DNA of 64,000 nucleotides from Streptomonospora salina (GTDB taxonomy: Bacteria > Actinomycetota > Actinomycetes > Streptosporangiales > Streptosporangiaceae). How positions within the stretch are numbered: position 1 is the stretch's first letter; the number at the start of each line of letters is the position of its first letter. Location of the stretch: contig NZ_JACHLY010000001.1 in NCBI RefSeq assembly GCF_014204715.1, forward strand, positions 1,519,001 to 1,583,000. The letters are read 5' to 3'. The position numbers and the translations under genes were made by a program. The notes beneath the pieces were generated by a model. That model was not told the origin of the DNA, did not search any database, and was given only the letters and a program-made list of their open reading frames with translations. Positions 7,906 to 16,352 of the stretch are shown here, in pieces.

Positions 7906-10900
7906 GTGCGCACCTCCTGTCCGGGTCCCCCCGCGTCGTCACCCGCGGGGCCGGCCGCGTCGTCGACCGTTTCGTCGGCCGCAGGTGCGGCCGCGGACCG
8001 GGGCCGGTCCCCGTCCGCACCGTCCGCGCCGTCCGCAGCGGGCGCTGCCGCCTGCGCGGGCGGGAGCGCGGCGGCGGGCGTGCGGGTGGGGCCGACGGGG
8101 TCGCCGAGCGCGAGCAGCAGCCGGGCCAGCGCGGGCAGGCACAGCGCCTGGGGCGCCCATTCCCGCAGCGGCCCGCCGAGCAGGTCGCTGATGTCGTGGA
8201 AGGGGAGCTGGTGCGCCAGGTAGGTGCCCGCGCCCAGGCAGACTCCGGCCGCGGTCAGGCACGCCACCACCGGCCAGGGCCCCGCCAGGACGCGCAGCAG
8301 CCGCCCGCCCAGCGCCGGGCGCCCCGGCCGCGCGTGGCGCAGGGAGCGCGAGGGTGCGCGACCCAGCCACCGCACCAGAACCAGCGCGCCGCCCACGACC
8401 GCGGCTCCGGCCGCTCCGCCGACCCACAGCCCGTACAGCACGCCCGCCGGCGCCAGGACGAACCGCGGTATGCGACCGGGGCCGGCTCCGGGCAGCGCGG
8501 TGCCGCGGTCGAGGAGCGCGGGGCGCCCCGGCACCGCCCCGGCACCGCCGCCGCGCCGGAGCCTGCGCCGGGCGGGGCGCGGCGGTCGGGCGGGGGCGGG
8601 CCGGCGCAGCGCCAGAACCGCCACGGCCAGAGCGAAGGCGGCTCCCGCTGCCAAGGCCGCGTGGTAGGGGCCGTCGGGCGTGTAGCGCAGCGTGACCTCG
8701 CCGGCGGTGCCGGCCGGGAGGCGCCAGGCCTGCTTCCAGCCGTCCAGGCGCACCGGTTCCAGCGGGGCGCCGCGCCCCTCGACCGACGCTTCCCAGCCGT
8801 CGTTGAAGTTCTCGTTGACGACGAGGAAGCTGTCCTCGTCGACGCCGACGGTGAACCGGCGCTCGCTGTCGCCCCACCCCGCCATCGCGGTCACCTCCGC
8901 CATGGCCACCTCGTCCGACGCCGCGCCGCCGGTCCCGCCGGCGCCGGGGACGGACAGGGCGGAGCCGGGTCCGGTGAGCACGGCCGAGTGCACCCGGTAG
9001 CGGTTTCCGGGCTCGACCAGAAGCCGGTTGCCGCCCTCCTGGACCGGCACCCCCGAGCAGCTCTCGTAGCGCAGCGGTTCGCCCGCGACCTGGTCGGCCA
9101 GCGTGCCCGAGGTGATGCGGGTCTCGACCCGCTCGCCGTTGACCCGCAGAACCGGGCCCAGGCCGCACACCGTAGCGGCGTCGCCGCCCTCGACGGCCGG
9201 AAGCGGCTCGACACCGGGCAGCGCGACACGCCGCACCTCCAGCGGCCGACCCTCCGGCGGGGCGAAGCTGATGCGCAGGTGCTCGGTGGTGACGGGGTCG
9301 AAGCCCAGGGAGCCGCTGCCGTCGAGCGACCCGCTGCGCACCGTGCCGCCCGCCTCGACGGTGACGCCGATCGGGTCGGCCGCCGCGTCGGGCCGGGCGA
9401 AGTCCACCCGCAGCCCGCCGATCTCGGTGCGCTCGCCCAGCTCGACGTCGACCCAGGGCGCGTCCTCGTCGGGGTCGGGGTACCACACGGTCGCGTCGTC
9501 GCCGTCGAAAGCGTTGCGGCCCATGGCGGCGGGGTGGTCCACCGAGGTGGAGGACGAGGTCACCTCGGGGTAGCCGCCGGCGCGGTTGGCGGCGTTCTCC
9601 ACGTCGTGGGGGTCGGTCACCACCGTGCGCCCGGTGACGGTGTGCTCGCCGTAGGCGGCCGATCCGTCCGCGTCGAACGTGCGGTCGAAGGTGTAGGCGT
9701 CCTCGCCCTGGACGGCCAGGCCGGGGTCGCACACCCACACGCGCGATCCCTGCATGCATCCGGGGACGGTTCCGGTGGAGCCGGTGAACACGAACGCGTC
9801 GGCGCCCTCGGCGCCGGGCACCCGCAGTGTGCGCTCGGCCTGCATCCCCGGGACGGTGACGCCGGTGATCCCCACCCGGGTGCCGAACCGGTACTCCGGT
9901 TCCCACGCCAGCTCGTCGACGCGGATGCGCAGCGTGGAGGTCGCACCCGAGGGGGCGGTGAACGCCTGCGGGTCCTCGGTGGCGGCGACGGCGGCGGTGG
10001 TGCGGTCGTCGTCGGTGATCAGACTGATGCGGGCCGGCGGCGGCTCGCCCGGGATCCGCTCGAACGCGATCTCCAGCTCCCCGACATCCCGCGGCTCGTC
10101 GAACTCGATCTCCAGCCACTGGCCCACCGCGCCGGCGAACGCGCTGGAGCGCCACGAGGTGTCGAGGGCGTCGTCGAGGGCGGAGAAGGGCATCCGGCCG
10201 GGGTCGCGCGCGGCGGGCAGGGCGCCGGCCCCGGCCTCGGAGGAGGAGGCGGTGACGTCGGCGATGCCGGTATAGCGGGCGGCGGTGGTGTAGTCGTTCC
10301 ATGCGGGATCGGCGATTTCGGGGGCGGGCGCGTCGCGCCGCTCGTCGTCGGGGGTGAGGGTGTTGCTCGCGTTGCGGCGGACGTCGGAGTAGACGACTTC
10401 GCGGCGGCGGGCGGTGTCGGTCACCACCGTGTTCTCGGGGGCGATGTCCTCGGCGCCGGGGTCGTCGCCGACGATCACCGGCCGGTCGCCGGTGATCATG
10501 CCCTCTTCGGCGAGGTCGAGCAGGGCTTCGGGGCCTCCGGTGACCCGCACCGCCGCGTCGGCGGGCACGGTGCCCACGCGGGGCGCGGCGGCGTCGACGG
10601 TGTAGACGTCCAGCGACCGGTAGGGCTGGTCGTACCAGTCCGACGCCTGCCGGGGGTCGGCGTCGCCGACGGCGGGGCCGAAGGACGCGGCGCGGGAGAT
10701 GCCGGGCGCGTCGGCCAGCGCCTGGTGCACGCGGGCCGGCCAGCCGCCGTTGAGCTCCCGGCGGTCCAGGTCGTTGCGCACCAGCAGGTGGTCGACGCCC
10801 ATGCGGGCCAGGGTGGCGGTGAGGCCGGCGGAGCCGCGCCCGGAGGAGATGCGCTGGTCGATCTCCCGGTTGAGGCGCGAGACGCCCGCCGATCCCCACG

Positions 10901-12494
10901 GGATGATCTGGTGGTTGGTCCAGGCCGATTCCATCAGCGGCTGCATCGGCTCGTCCATCGGGCGGCCCCACTGGTACTCGCCGCGCGCCGATCCGGGCAC
11001 GGCCATGGTCGTGCCGGAGCCGCTGCGGGAGTCGAGCCAGTCCGCGGCTTCGTACCAGTAGGCGGGGATCCGCTCGAACCCGCCGGGGGTGGCCATGCCC
11101 ACGGTGGCCACGGGCGTCAGGGTCGCGGCCACGGCCAGGGCGCACGCGCCGGCCCCGGCGCGGTAGACGGTCCCCGGTGCGGTGCGCCGGAGCCGGCTCC
11201 CCGCGTCGGCGCGGGCGACCGCGGCCCGGCGGGCGCGGCGGTCGGCGGCGTCGCGCGCGAGGACGACGGGCAGCTGGGCCAGGCCCAGCACGACGGGCAA
11301 GCGGATGAGCGCGTCGAACTTGTGGGTGTTGCGGAAGGGGCTCAGCGGGCCGTTCAGCAGGTCGCGCATCGTCTCGGCCAGCGGTCCGGTGAGCGCCCCG
11401 GTGTAGCCGGCGACGACGATCGCGGTTCCGGCCAGCAGCGTGGTGGTCAGAAACAGCCGTTCGGGCGTGCCCCGGTTGACCAGTCCGGCCAGGGCCAGGC
11501 CGGCCACCAGGGCCGTGGCGGCGGCCATCGCGGGGCCGGTGGACAGTTCGGCCCCGGCCGGCAGGGTCGACTGGCCCGCCGCGGGGATGTAGCCCATCCA
11601 GTTGTCGGCGCCGCGCAGCGCGTTGGTCAGGGTCGTGATCTGGGTGGTGGTGGCCGCGTCCTCGGTGTAGGGCATGAACGAGAACACGTAGCGGCCCATG
11701 AGCAGCAGCGGGGCCAGCCACCAGAACGAGACCAGGAACAGCGCGGTCAGCCACCAGGCCAGCAGCCGGCGTTTGCGCGGGCCGGGCGCGCGGGTGAGCA
11801 GGTAGATCAGCGGCACGACGAGCACGGCCAGCTCGGAGGCGGCGTTGGTGCCCGAGCAGAGCAGGAAAGCCAGCGCCGACAGCGTCGCCGCGCGGATCGG
11901 CGGTCTTCCGCGCCGGGTGCCGTGCACCAGGGGCAGCAGGATCCACGGCAGCAGCAGCATCGGCTGCAGCTCCGCGGAGTTGTAGGACAGCAGCGTGAGG
12001 ACCCGCGGCGCCAGCGCGTAGGCGGCGCCCGCGAGGATGCGGGTGTGCAGGGTGCCGATGCCCAGCGCCTCGGCGAGTTTGACCGTGCCGAGGAACGCCG
12101 CGCACAGCAGAACCGACATCCATACGCGCTGGACGAGCCATTCGGGCATGTCCAGGCCGATGAGCAGCGCGTGGAAGGGGCCGTTGGGGAAGAAGTAGCC
12201 GTAGGCCTGGTTCTGCAACTGGCCGAAGTAGGCGGGGTCCCACAGGTGGAGGGCGCGCTCCAGGAACCCCATGGGGTCGACGACCAGGTCGATCTTGGTA
12301 TCGCCGACGATCTTGGCGGGGTCCAGGCTCAGCGCGGCCGCGCACAGCAGCAGGCACCCGCCCAGCAGTTTGAGGCGGCGCACCAGCGCGGCGTCCTCGG
12401 GCCCCGCTGTTCCGCCGCCGGCCGCGCCGGAGGCCTCCGGCGCGGGATCGGGTCCGGTACCGCGGCGCCCGCCCCCGGTTCGGGGACCGGTCAC
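7902..12494 (-). CDS. aftD: AftD-like alpha-(1->3)-arabinofuranosyltransferase (DUF3367)
   Basis: 1530 residues, close to mycobacterial AftD (about 1400). I start at the GTG at 12494, which overlaps the GT4 stop in GTGA; the same frame open upstream to 13562 is a shadow of that gene. The N-terminal half is a GT-C-type membrane domain: first helix at about 40-58, then the loop 'DTKIDLVVDPMGFLE' with the acidic residues expected for a polyprenyl-phosphate sugar donor, then 'YGYFFPNGPFHALL'. The centre is a large extracytoplasmic region with at least two discoidin-like (F5/8 type C) modules, e.g. 'RNAFDGDDATVWYPD'. C-terminal helices follow. AftD adds branching arabinofuranose to arabinan in mycolate bacteria. 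Acceptor and sugar here are inferred. Confidence 0.85.
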   Translation of the reverse strand: MTGPRTGGGRRGTGPDPAPEASGAAGGGTAGPEDAALVRRLKLLGGCLLLCAAALSLDPAKIVGDTKIDLVVDPMGFLERALHLWDPAYFGQLQNQAYGYFFPNGPFHALLIGLDMPEWLVQRVWMSVLLCAAFLGTVKLAEALGIGTLHTRILAGAAYALAPRVLTLLSYNSAELQPMLLLPWILLPLVHGTRRGRPPIRAATLSALAFLLCSGTNAASELAVLVVPLIYLLTRAPGPRKRRLLAWWLTALFLVSFWWLAPLLLMGRYVFSFMPYTEDAATTTQITTLTNALRGADNWMGYIPAAGQSTLPAGAELSTGPAMAAATALVAGLALAGLVNRGTPERLFLTTTLLAGTAIVVAGYTGALTGPLAETMRDLLNGPLSPFRNTHKFDALIRLPVVLGLAQLPVVLARDAADRRARRAAVARADAGSRLRRTAPGTVYRAGAGACALAVAATLTPVATVGMATPGGFERIPAYWYEAADWLDSRSGSGTTMAVPGSARGEYQWGRPMDEPMQPLMESAWTNHQIIPWGSAGVSRLNREIDQRISSGRGSAGLTATLARMGVDHLLVRNDLDRRELNGGWPARVHQALADAPGISRAASFGPAVGDADPRQASDWYDQPYRSLDVYTVDAAAPRVGTVPADAAVRVTGGPEALLDLAEEGMITGDRPVIVGDDPGAEDIAPENTVVTDTARRREVVYSDVRRNASNTLTPDDERRDAPAPEIADPAWNDYTTAARYTGIADVTASSSEAGAGALPAARDPGRMPFSALDDALDTSWRSSAFAGAVGQWLEIEFDEPRDVGELEIAFERIPGEPPPARISLITDDDRTTAAVAATEDPQAFTAPSGATSTLRIRVDELAWEPEYRFGTRVGITGVTVPGMQAERTLRVPGAEGADAFVFTGSTGTVPGCMQGSRVWVCDPGLAVQGEDAYTFDRTFDADGSAAYGEHTVTGRTVVTDPHDVENAANRAGGYPEVTSSSTSVDHPAAMGRNAFDGDDATVWYPDPDEDAPWVDVELGERTEIGGLRVDFARPDAAADPIGVTVEAGGTVRSGSLDGSGSLGFDPVTTEHLRISFAPPEGRPLEVRRVALPGVEPLPAVEGGDAATVCGLGPVLRVNGERVETRITSGTLADQVAGEPLRYESCSGVPVQEGGNRLLVEPGNRYRVHSAVLTGPGSALSVPGAGGTGGAASDEVAMAEVTAMAGWGDSERRFTVGVDEDSFLVVNENFNDGWEASVEGRGAPLEPVRLDGWKQAWRLPAGTAGEVTLRYTPDGPYHAALAAGAAFALAVAVLALRRPAPARPPRPARRRLRRGGGAGAVPGRPALLDRGTALPGAGPGRIPRFVLAPAGVLYGLWVGGAAGAAVVGGALVLVRWLGRAPSRSLRHARPGRPALGGRLLRVLAGPWPVVACLTAAGVCLGAGTYLAHQLPFHDISDLLGGPLREWAPQALCLPALARLLLALGDPVGPTRTPAAALPPAQAAAPAADGADGADGDRPRSAAAPAADETVDDAAGPAGDDAGGPGQEVRT

Positions 12495-13972
12495 CGCGCC
12501 GCCTTCGGAGCGTGCACCGGGCCGGGGCCTCCCGGCTCGGCGGCGGTGCGGCCCGGACGCACGGGCCGCCGGGCGGCGTCGGACCGGCCGGCCGCGGCGG
12601 CGTCCCGGTCGACCGGTGCGGCGCCGGCGTGTGCGCCCGGGCCGGCGCCGGGCTGTTCGCCGGGGGGTGCGCCGGTGATGAGCCGCGCCATCTCCGCGCC
12701 GCTGTACTCCCAGGTGAAGCGGGCCGCCCACGCGCGGCAGGCGCGGCGGATGCGCGCGGCACGGACGGGGTCGCTCAGCTCCCGCAGCGCCGCGGCGACG
12801 ACGTCGCTCAGGTCCTCCCCCTCGTGTACCAGCCATCCGGTCTCGCCGTGGCGCACCGAATCGCGGAGGCCGTCGACGTCGAAGGCGACGGTGGGTACGC
12901 CCAGGCCCGCCGCCTCGATCACGGTCAGCCCCCAGCCTTCGAACTCCGAGGCCGTCACGTGCAGCAGCGACCCGGCCAGCACCGCGTTCTTGCGCTCCTC
13001 CGGCAGGAACCCGTGCAGGCGGACGTGGTCGTGCAGCCCGTCGCGCTCGATCTGGCCGGCCAGCGTGGCGCTCTCCGGGCCGCGGCCGACCACGTGCACC
13101 CGCAGCCGGGGGTAGTCGCCGCGCAGGTCGCGGGCGATGTCCACGATGCGCGAGACGCGCTTCTGCACCACGAGCCGCCCCAGGCTGACGAGCGCGGGCG
13201 AGCCCGTCTCGGCCTCGTCGAGGAAGCCGTCGGGAGCGACCGGCTGGCGGCGCGGGCCGCCGTTGTGGATGACGGTGATCGGGGCGCGCCAGCGCAGTTT
13301 CGTGCGCATGGCCCGGCGGGAGGAGTCCGAGACCGTGACGGTGGGGCAGTTGCGGTAGACGCGGCTGGCCACGACGCTTTCGACGAACCGGCCGAACCAG
13401 GCCAGCGGCCGGCTGAAGTAGGCGTCGAACTGGAGGTCGTGGACGTGGTGCACGACGCTGACCACCCGGGTGCGGCGCGGTAGCACCAGCCGGGAGAAGA
13501 AGGGGATGCCGTTCATGCAGTCCAGGGCGGCGTGGAATTCGCGGCGCCACAGCAGCAGCCACACCATGACCAGCGGGTAGACGGTGAACTTGCCGCCCAT
13601 GCGGCGGATGACGATGCCGTCGCGGGTCTCCACACGCGCCTGGTCCGGATCACGGCTGGTCAGAAACGTGACGACGGCGCCGCGTTCGGCGAGGTGCCGG
13701 CTGATGCGCCAGGCGTACTCCTCGGCGCCGCCGGCCGCGGCCTGCCAGGGGTCGCGCCAGTTGATCATGACAGTACGCAGGCCGGCGAGGTGCGGCCCGG
13801 CGGTCTCCTCCGGGGCGGCGGCCTCGGTGCGCCCGCCGCTCGCCGCGCGGGCGGACTCGGTGGCGGGCCCGCCGGGCGCGCCGTACTCCGGATCGGCCGC
13901 GGCGGGCGGCGCGAGGACCTCGGGTCCGGGTCCGGGCAGGTCCGGGAAAAGGGGGATCTGCTGGAACGCCAC
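12491..13972 (-). CDS. GT4-family glycosyltransferase
   Basis: 493 residues. The GTG at 13972 is chosen for its AGGAGA 6 bases upstream; it gives 'MAFQQIPLFPDL'. The GT-B fold is clear: 'WRDPWQAAAGGAEEYAWRI' (a GT4 N-terminal signature), 'VVSVVHHVHDLQFD', 'VSLGRLVVQKR' and the donor-site E-x7-E segment 'SEFEGWGLTVIEAAG'. About 60 Pro/Ala/Arg-rich residues form a disordered tail. It is cytoplasmic or membrane-associated and presumably uses a nucleotide-sugar. Its stop overlaps the AftD-like start. Mtb Rv0225 is the positional and family counterpart. Gene order implies it builds the primer or linker that the downstream GT-C enzyme extends; that is inference. Confidence 0.88.
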   Translation of the reverse strand: MAFQQIPLFPDLPGPGPEVLAPPAAADPEYGAPGGPATESARAASGGRTEAAAPEETAGPHLAGLRTVMINWRDPWQAAAGGAEEYAWRISRHLAERGAVVTFLTSRDPDQARVETRDGIVIRRMGGKFTVYPLVMVWLLLWRREFHAALDCMNGIPFFSRLVLPRRTRVVSVVHHVHDLQFDAYFSRPLAWFGRFVESVVASRVYRNCPTVTVSDSSRRAMRTKLRWRAPITVIHNGGPRRQPVAPDGFLDEAETGSPALVSLGRLVVQKRVSRIVDIARDLRGDYPRLRVHVVGRGPESATLAGQIERDGLHDHVRLHGFLPEERKNAVLAGSLLHVTASEFEGWGLTVIEAAGLGVPTVAFDVDGLRDSVRHGETGWLVHEGEDLSDVVAAALRELSDPVRAARIRRACRAWAARFTWEYSGAEMARLITGAPPGEQPGAGPGAHAGAAPVDRDAAAAGRSDAARRPVRPGRTAAEPGGPGPVHAPKAAR

Positions 13973-14219
13973 ATGCTCTCCTGTTCCGCCCGTTCTGCCG
14001 GGCCGCCCGGAGGGCGGGTGCCTGCGGCGGCGGGTGCGGCGCCCGGATCGGGGAGCCGGAAGCGGGGCACGGCCGGGGGTGGGATCGGTGTGGACCGCGC
14101 AGCGGGGTGCGCGGGCGCCCGTCGGTGCGGAGTACCTGCGCCTGCAGCGCCGGCAGCCCGGGCCGCCCCGGCGGGCGGCCCGGGGCACGGGCTCGGCTGT
14201 GGTCGGGGGGACGGCCGAC
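13973..14219. other. Gene-free interval inside the glycan operon
   Basis: 247 bp between the DUF2613 stop and the GT4 start. I see only short GC-rich repeats (GGGCCGCCCGG-like) and no convincing ORF or promoter. It could hold a secondary promoter or an mRNA processing site. Confidence 0.4.
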
Positions 14220-14360
14220 TCAGCGGTCGCCGTAGTTGTACAGCGACTGGTTCACCGGTTCGGTCTCCGACGATGCTTCGGTGGCGACGGTGGTGCCGAC
14301 GAACGCGAGTCCGCCCGCCAGAGCCGCACCGATGACGCAGGCGGCGACGATTCTGATCAC
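14220..14360 (-). CDS. DUF2613-type small membrane protein (46 aa)
   Basis: A 47-codon frame starting at the GTG at 14360, with AAGGAG 8 bases upstream and a GTGA overlap with the preceding stop. The protein is one hydrophobic helix (about 2-24, 'AACVIGAALAGGLAFVG') followed by a short polar tail ending 'VNQSLYNYGDR'. The layout and Tyr-Gly-Asn/Asp ending match the DUF2613 family, of which Mtb Rv0236A sits next to aftD. The family is small and secreted or membrane-anchored, with no known activity. Position in the same operon as the AftD-like gene, the Shine-Dalgarno site and the coupling make it a real gene. Confidence 0.8.
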   Translation of the reverse strand: MIRIVAACVIGAALAGGLAFVGTTVATEASSETEPVNQSLYNYGDR

Positions 14361-16294
14361 GTGGGGTTCTCCTTCCGCGATACCGCGGCCCGGGGAGGTC
14401 CGGTACGCAGGGAAACAAGACTAGAACCTGATCCACCCAAGGACCAGATAATTGTCCCAACTGTAACGAACCATGCCGTCGCTTCCAAGACCGAAAGTTC
14501 GTCATTCGGCGGATCGACAAGCCGATCCGGCACCTCCAGCAGGAGCAGCCGCGACCCGTCGTGCACGGCCCCGAGCGCACCCCCGCCCGATGAGAACCTG
14601 TTATCGTCCGCGAGCGGACCGAGCGCCGCCGCGTCGGCGCCCGACAGCCGCTCGGCCGCGTGGCGTTCCACCAGGATGTAGCGGATCCCGAGCTCGCCGA
14701 GAGCGGCGCTGTAGCGGCGGACGCCGGGATCCGCGGCGTGCAGCCGGGCGACCCGCCGGGCGAGCGGATCCTCCCCAGCGGCGACCCGCACCGCGGCGCC
14801 GTCGCCGACCCGCAGGGCGTCGTTGAAGACGGTGCGGCGCCCGAACAGTTTCGCGGCGGGGTCGAGGACGACGCGCTCGCCTCCGCCGGCGCTCCAGTCC
14901 AGGCCGCGATAAGCGCTCCACGGCAGGAGCAGCACCCGGCCCGGGCGCGGATCGGCGTCGGCGATGCGCTGGACCCGGCGCCATTCGCCCGGATAGTCCA
15001 CGGCTTCGAGCCGCCCGCCCGCGCCCCACAGCAACCCGGGCAGCAGCGCGATCGGAACGGCCGCGAGCAGCGCGCCCGCTACGGCTCCGGCCCGCTCCCC
15101 GGCCCGGCGAGCGTCCGCGGGTGCCGCCGCCCCGGCTCCGCCGGAGCCCGCCGCAGGACCGCCCGCCGCGCGGCACACCCACAGCACCGCGGCGCCGACG
15201 CCCGCCGACTGCAGCAGCGCCAGTGGAGCCACGTAGAGCTGGCCGTCGCGCAGCGGCCCGAACCCCGCCCACAGCCCGATCATCCCGGACAGCGCCGCGC
15301 GCCCCGGCCCGGTGGTTCCGGCCAGGGCGATGCCGAGCCCCACTGCCCCGGCCGCCGAGAGCCCCGCTCCGAACCCGCGCGCTCCACCGCGGCGCACCAG
15401 CCACACCCAGCCCGCCACTCCGGCCGCCGACAGCGTCAGCCGGCAGGCCGCCGGCAGCGGCTGCCCGAACCACTGCGGAACGGCGTGGGCGTTCCAGATC
15501 CCGCCCAGCGACAGCAGCGAGCCCGCGACACCGAAGGGGGTGTCGGCACGGGCGGCGAACAGCCCGACCGCCGCGGGGTCGGCGCGCGCCCCGCTGCCCA
15601 GCGCCGGAACCAGCCACGGCAGCGACAGCACCGCGATGGCCGCGGCGAGCGCGCCGCCCGCGCGCAGGCCGCGGCGAGCGCCGCGTGCGCCCGCCACCGT
15701 CGCAGGCAGCCCCGCCAGGGCCGACAGCACCATCGCGGAGAACCCTCCGGCCGCCGCCGGCAGCAGCGCCGGAACCAGCCGCAGAGCGTCGCCCGCCCGC
15801 GGCGGGCGCTCCGCCGCGGCCATCCTCCCCACGGCCGCCAGCAGCCACGGCAGTCCCGCATAGCCCAGCAGCATCGCCCACTGCCCCAGCAGCAGCCGTT
15901 CGGCGACGAACGGGTTCCACACGTAGAACGCGGCCGCCGCGGCGCGCGCCGCCGTCCGCCCGGCCGGGCCCGCCCAGCCGCCGGGCAGCAGCCGCCCGGC
16001 GCCCGCGCCGGCGAGGGTGAACACCGCCATCAGCAGCAGCGCCTGGGCGGCGTCGCCCGGAAGCACCGCGCCCAGCGCGCCCAGAACCGCGTCGCTGGGC
16101 ACCGCCCGCGGAAATCCCCCGCCGCCGCCCAGGGTGACCTGCGTCAGCGGCGGATCCGGCACGGCCGCCATGTCGTAGCGCAGCACGAAACCGGGGCCCA
16201 GCGCGGGCCCCAGCGCGAGCGCCCCCGCGGCCGCGCCCACGGCCCAGGGCAGCAGGCGCTCGACGCGGCCGGGGCTCAGTGGCGGCGACGCCAC
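14357..16294 (-). CDS. Multi-spanning GT-C-like membrane protein
   Basis: 645 residues from the GTG at 16294 (GGAGGAAGGG upstream). A GTG at 16363 is possible but its GGAG touches the start codon. About twelve helices are evident. After the first comes 'RYDMAAVPDPP' with an Asp near the membrane. The motif 'YVWNPFVAERLLLGQWAML' is typical of actinobacterial alpha-(1->3)-arabinofuranosyltransferase/Rv0226c-like membrane proteins as I recall them. The C-terminal 130 residues ('ILVERHAAERLSG') are soluble and probably extracytoplasmic. The family suggests a lipid-linked sugar transferase for the same glycan as the AftD-like enzyme, but no catalytic proof is visible. Confidence 0.75.
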   Translation of the reverse strand: MASPPLSPGRVERLLPWAVGAAAGALALGPALGPGFVLRYDMAAVPDPPLTQVTLGGGGGFPRAVPSDAVLGALGAVLPGDAAQALLLMAVFTLAGAGAGRLLPGGWAGPAGRTAARAAAAAFYVWNPFVAERLLLGQWAMLLGYAGLPWLLAAVGRMAAAERPPRAGDALRLVPALLPAAAGGFSAMVLSALAGLPATVAGARGARRGLRAGGALAAAIAVLSLPWLVPALGSGARADPAAVGLFAARADTPFGVAGSLLSLGGIWNAHAVPQWFGQPLPAACRLTLSAAGVAGWVWLVRRGGARGFGAGLSAAGAVGLGIALAGTTGPGRAALSGMIGLWAGFGPLRDGQLYVAPLALLQSAGVGAAVLWVCRAAGGPAAGSGGAGAAAPADARRAGERAGAVAGALLAAVPIALLPGLLWGAGGRLEAVDYPGEWRRVQRIADADPRPGRVLLLPWSAYRGLDWSAGGGERVVLDPAAKLFGRRTVFNDALRVGDGAAVRVAAGEDPLARRVARLHAADPGVRRYSAALGELGIRYILVERHAAERLSGADAAALGPLADDNRFSSGGGALGAVHDGSRLLLLEVPDRLVDPPNDELSVLEATAWFVTVGTIIWSLGGSGSSLVSLRTGPPRAAVSRKENPT

Positions 16295-16352
16295 CGCGGC
16301 GCCCTTCCTCCGGAAGGCGGCGGGCGGCGCGTGCCGGCGGCGCGGGATCCGG

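Noticed and set aside
8196-13115. 1600-codon plus-strand open frame antisense to the AftD-like gene
   Set aside because: Shadow frame. The minus-strand frame has membrane helices, discoidin-like modules and operon overlaps.
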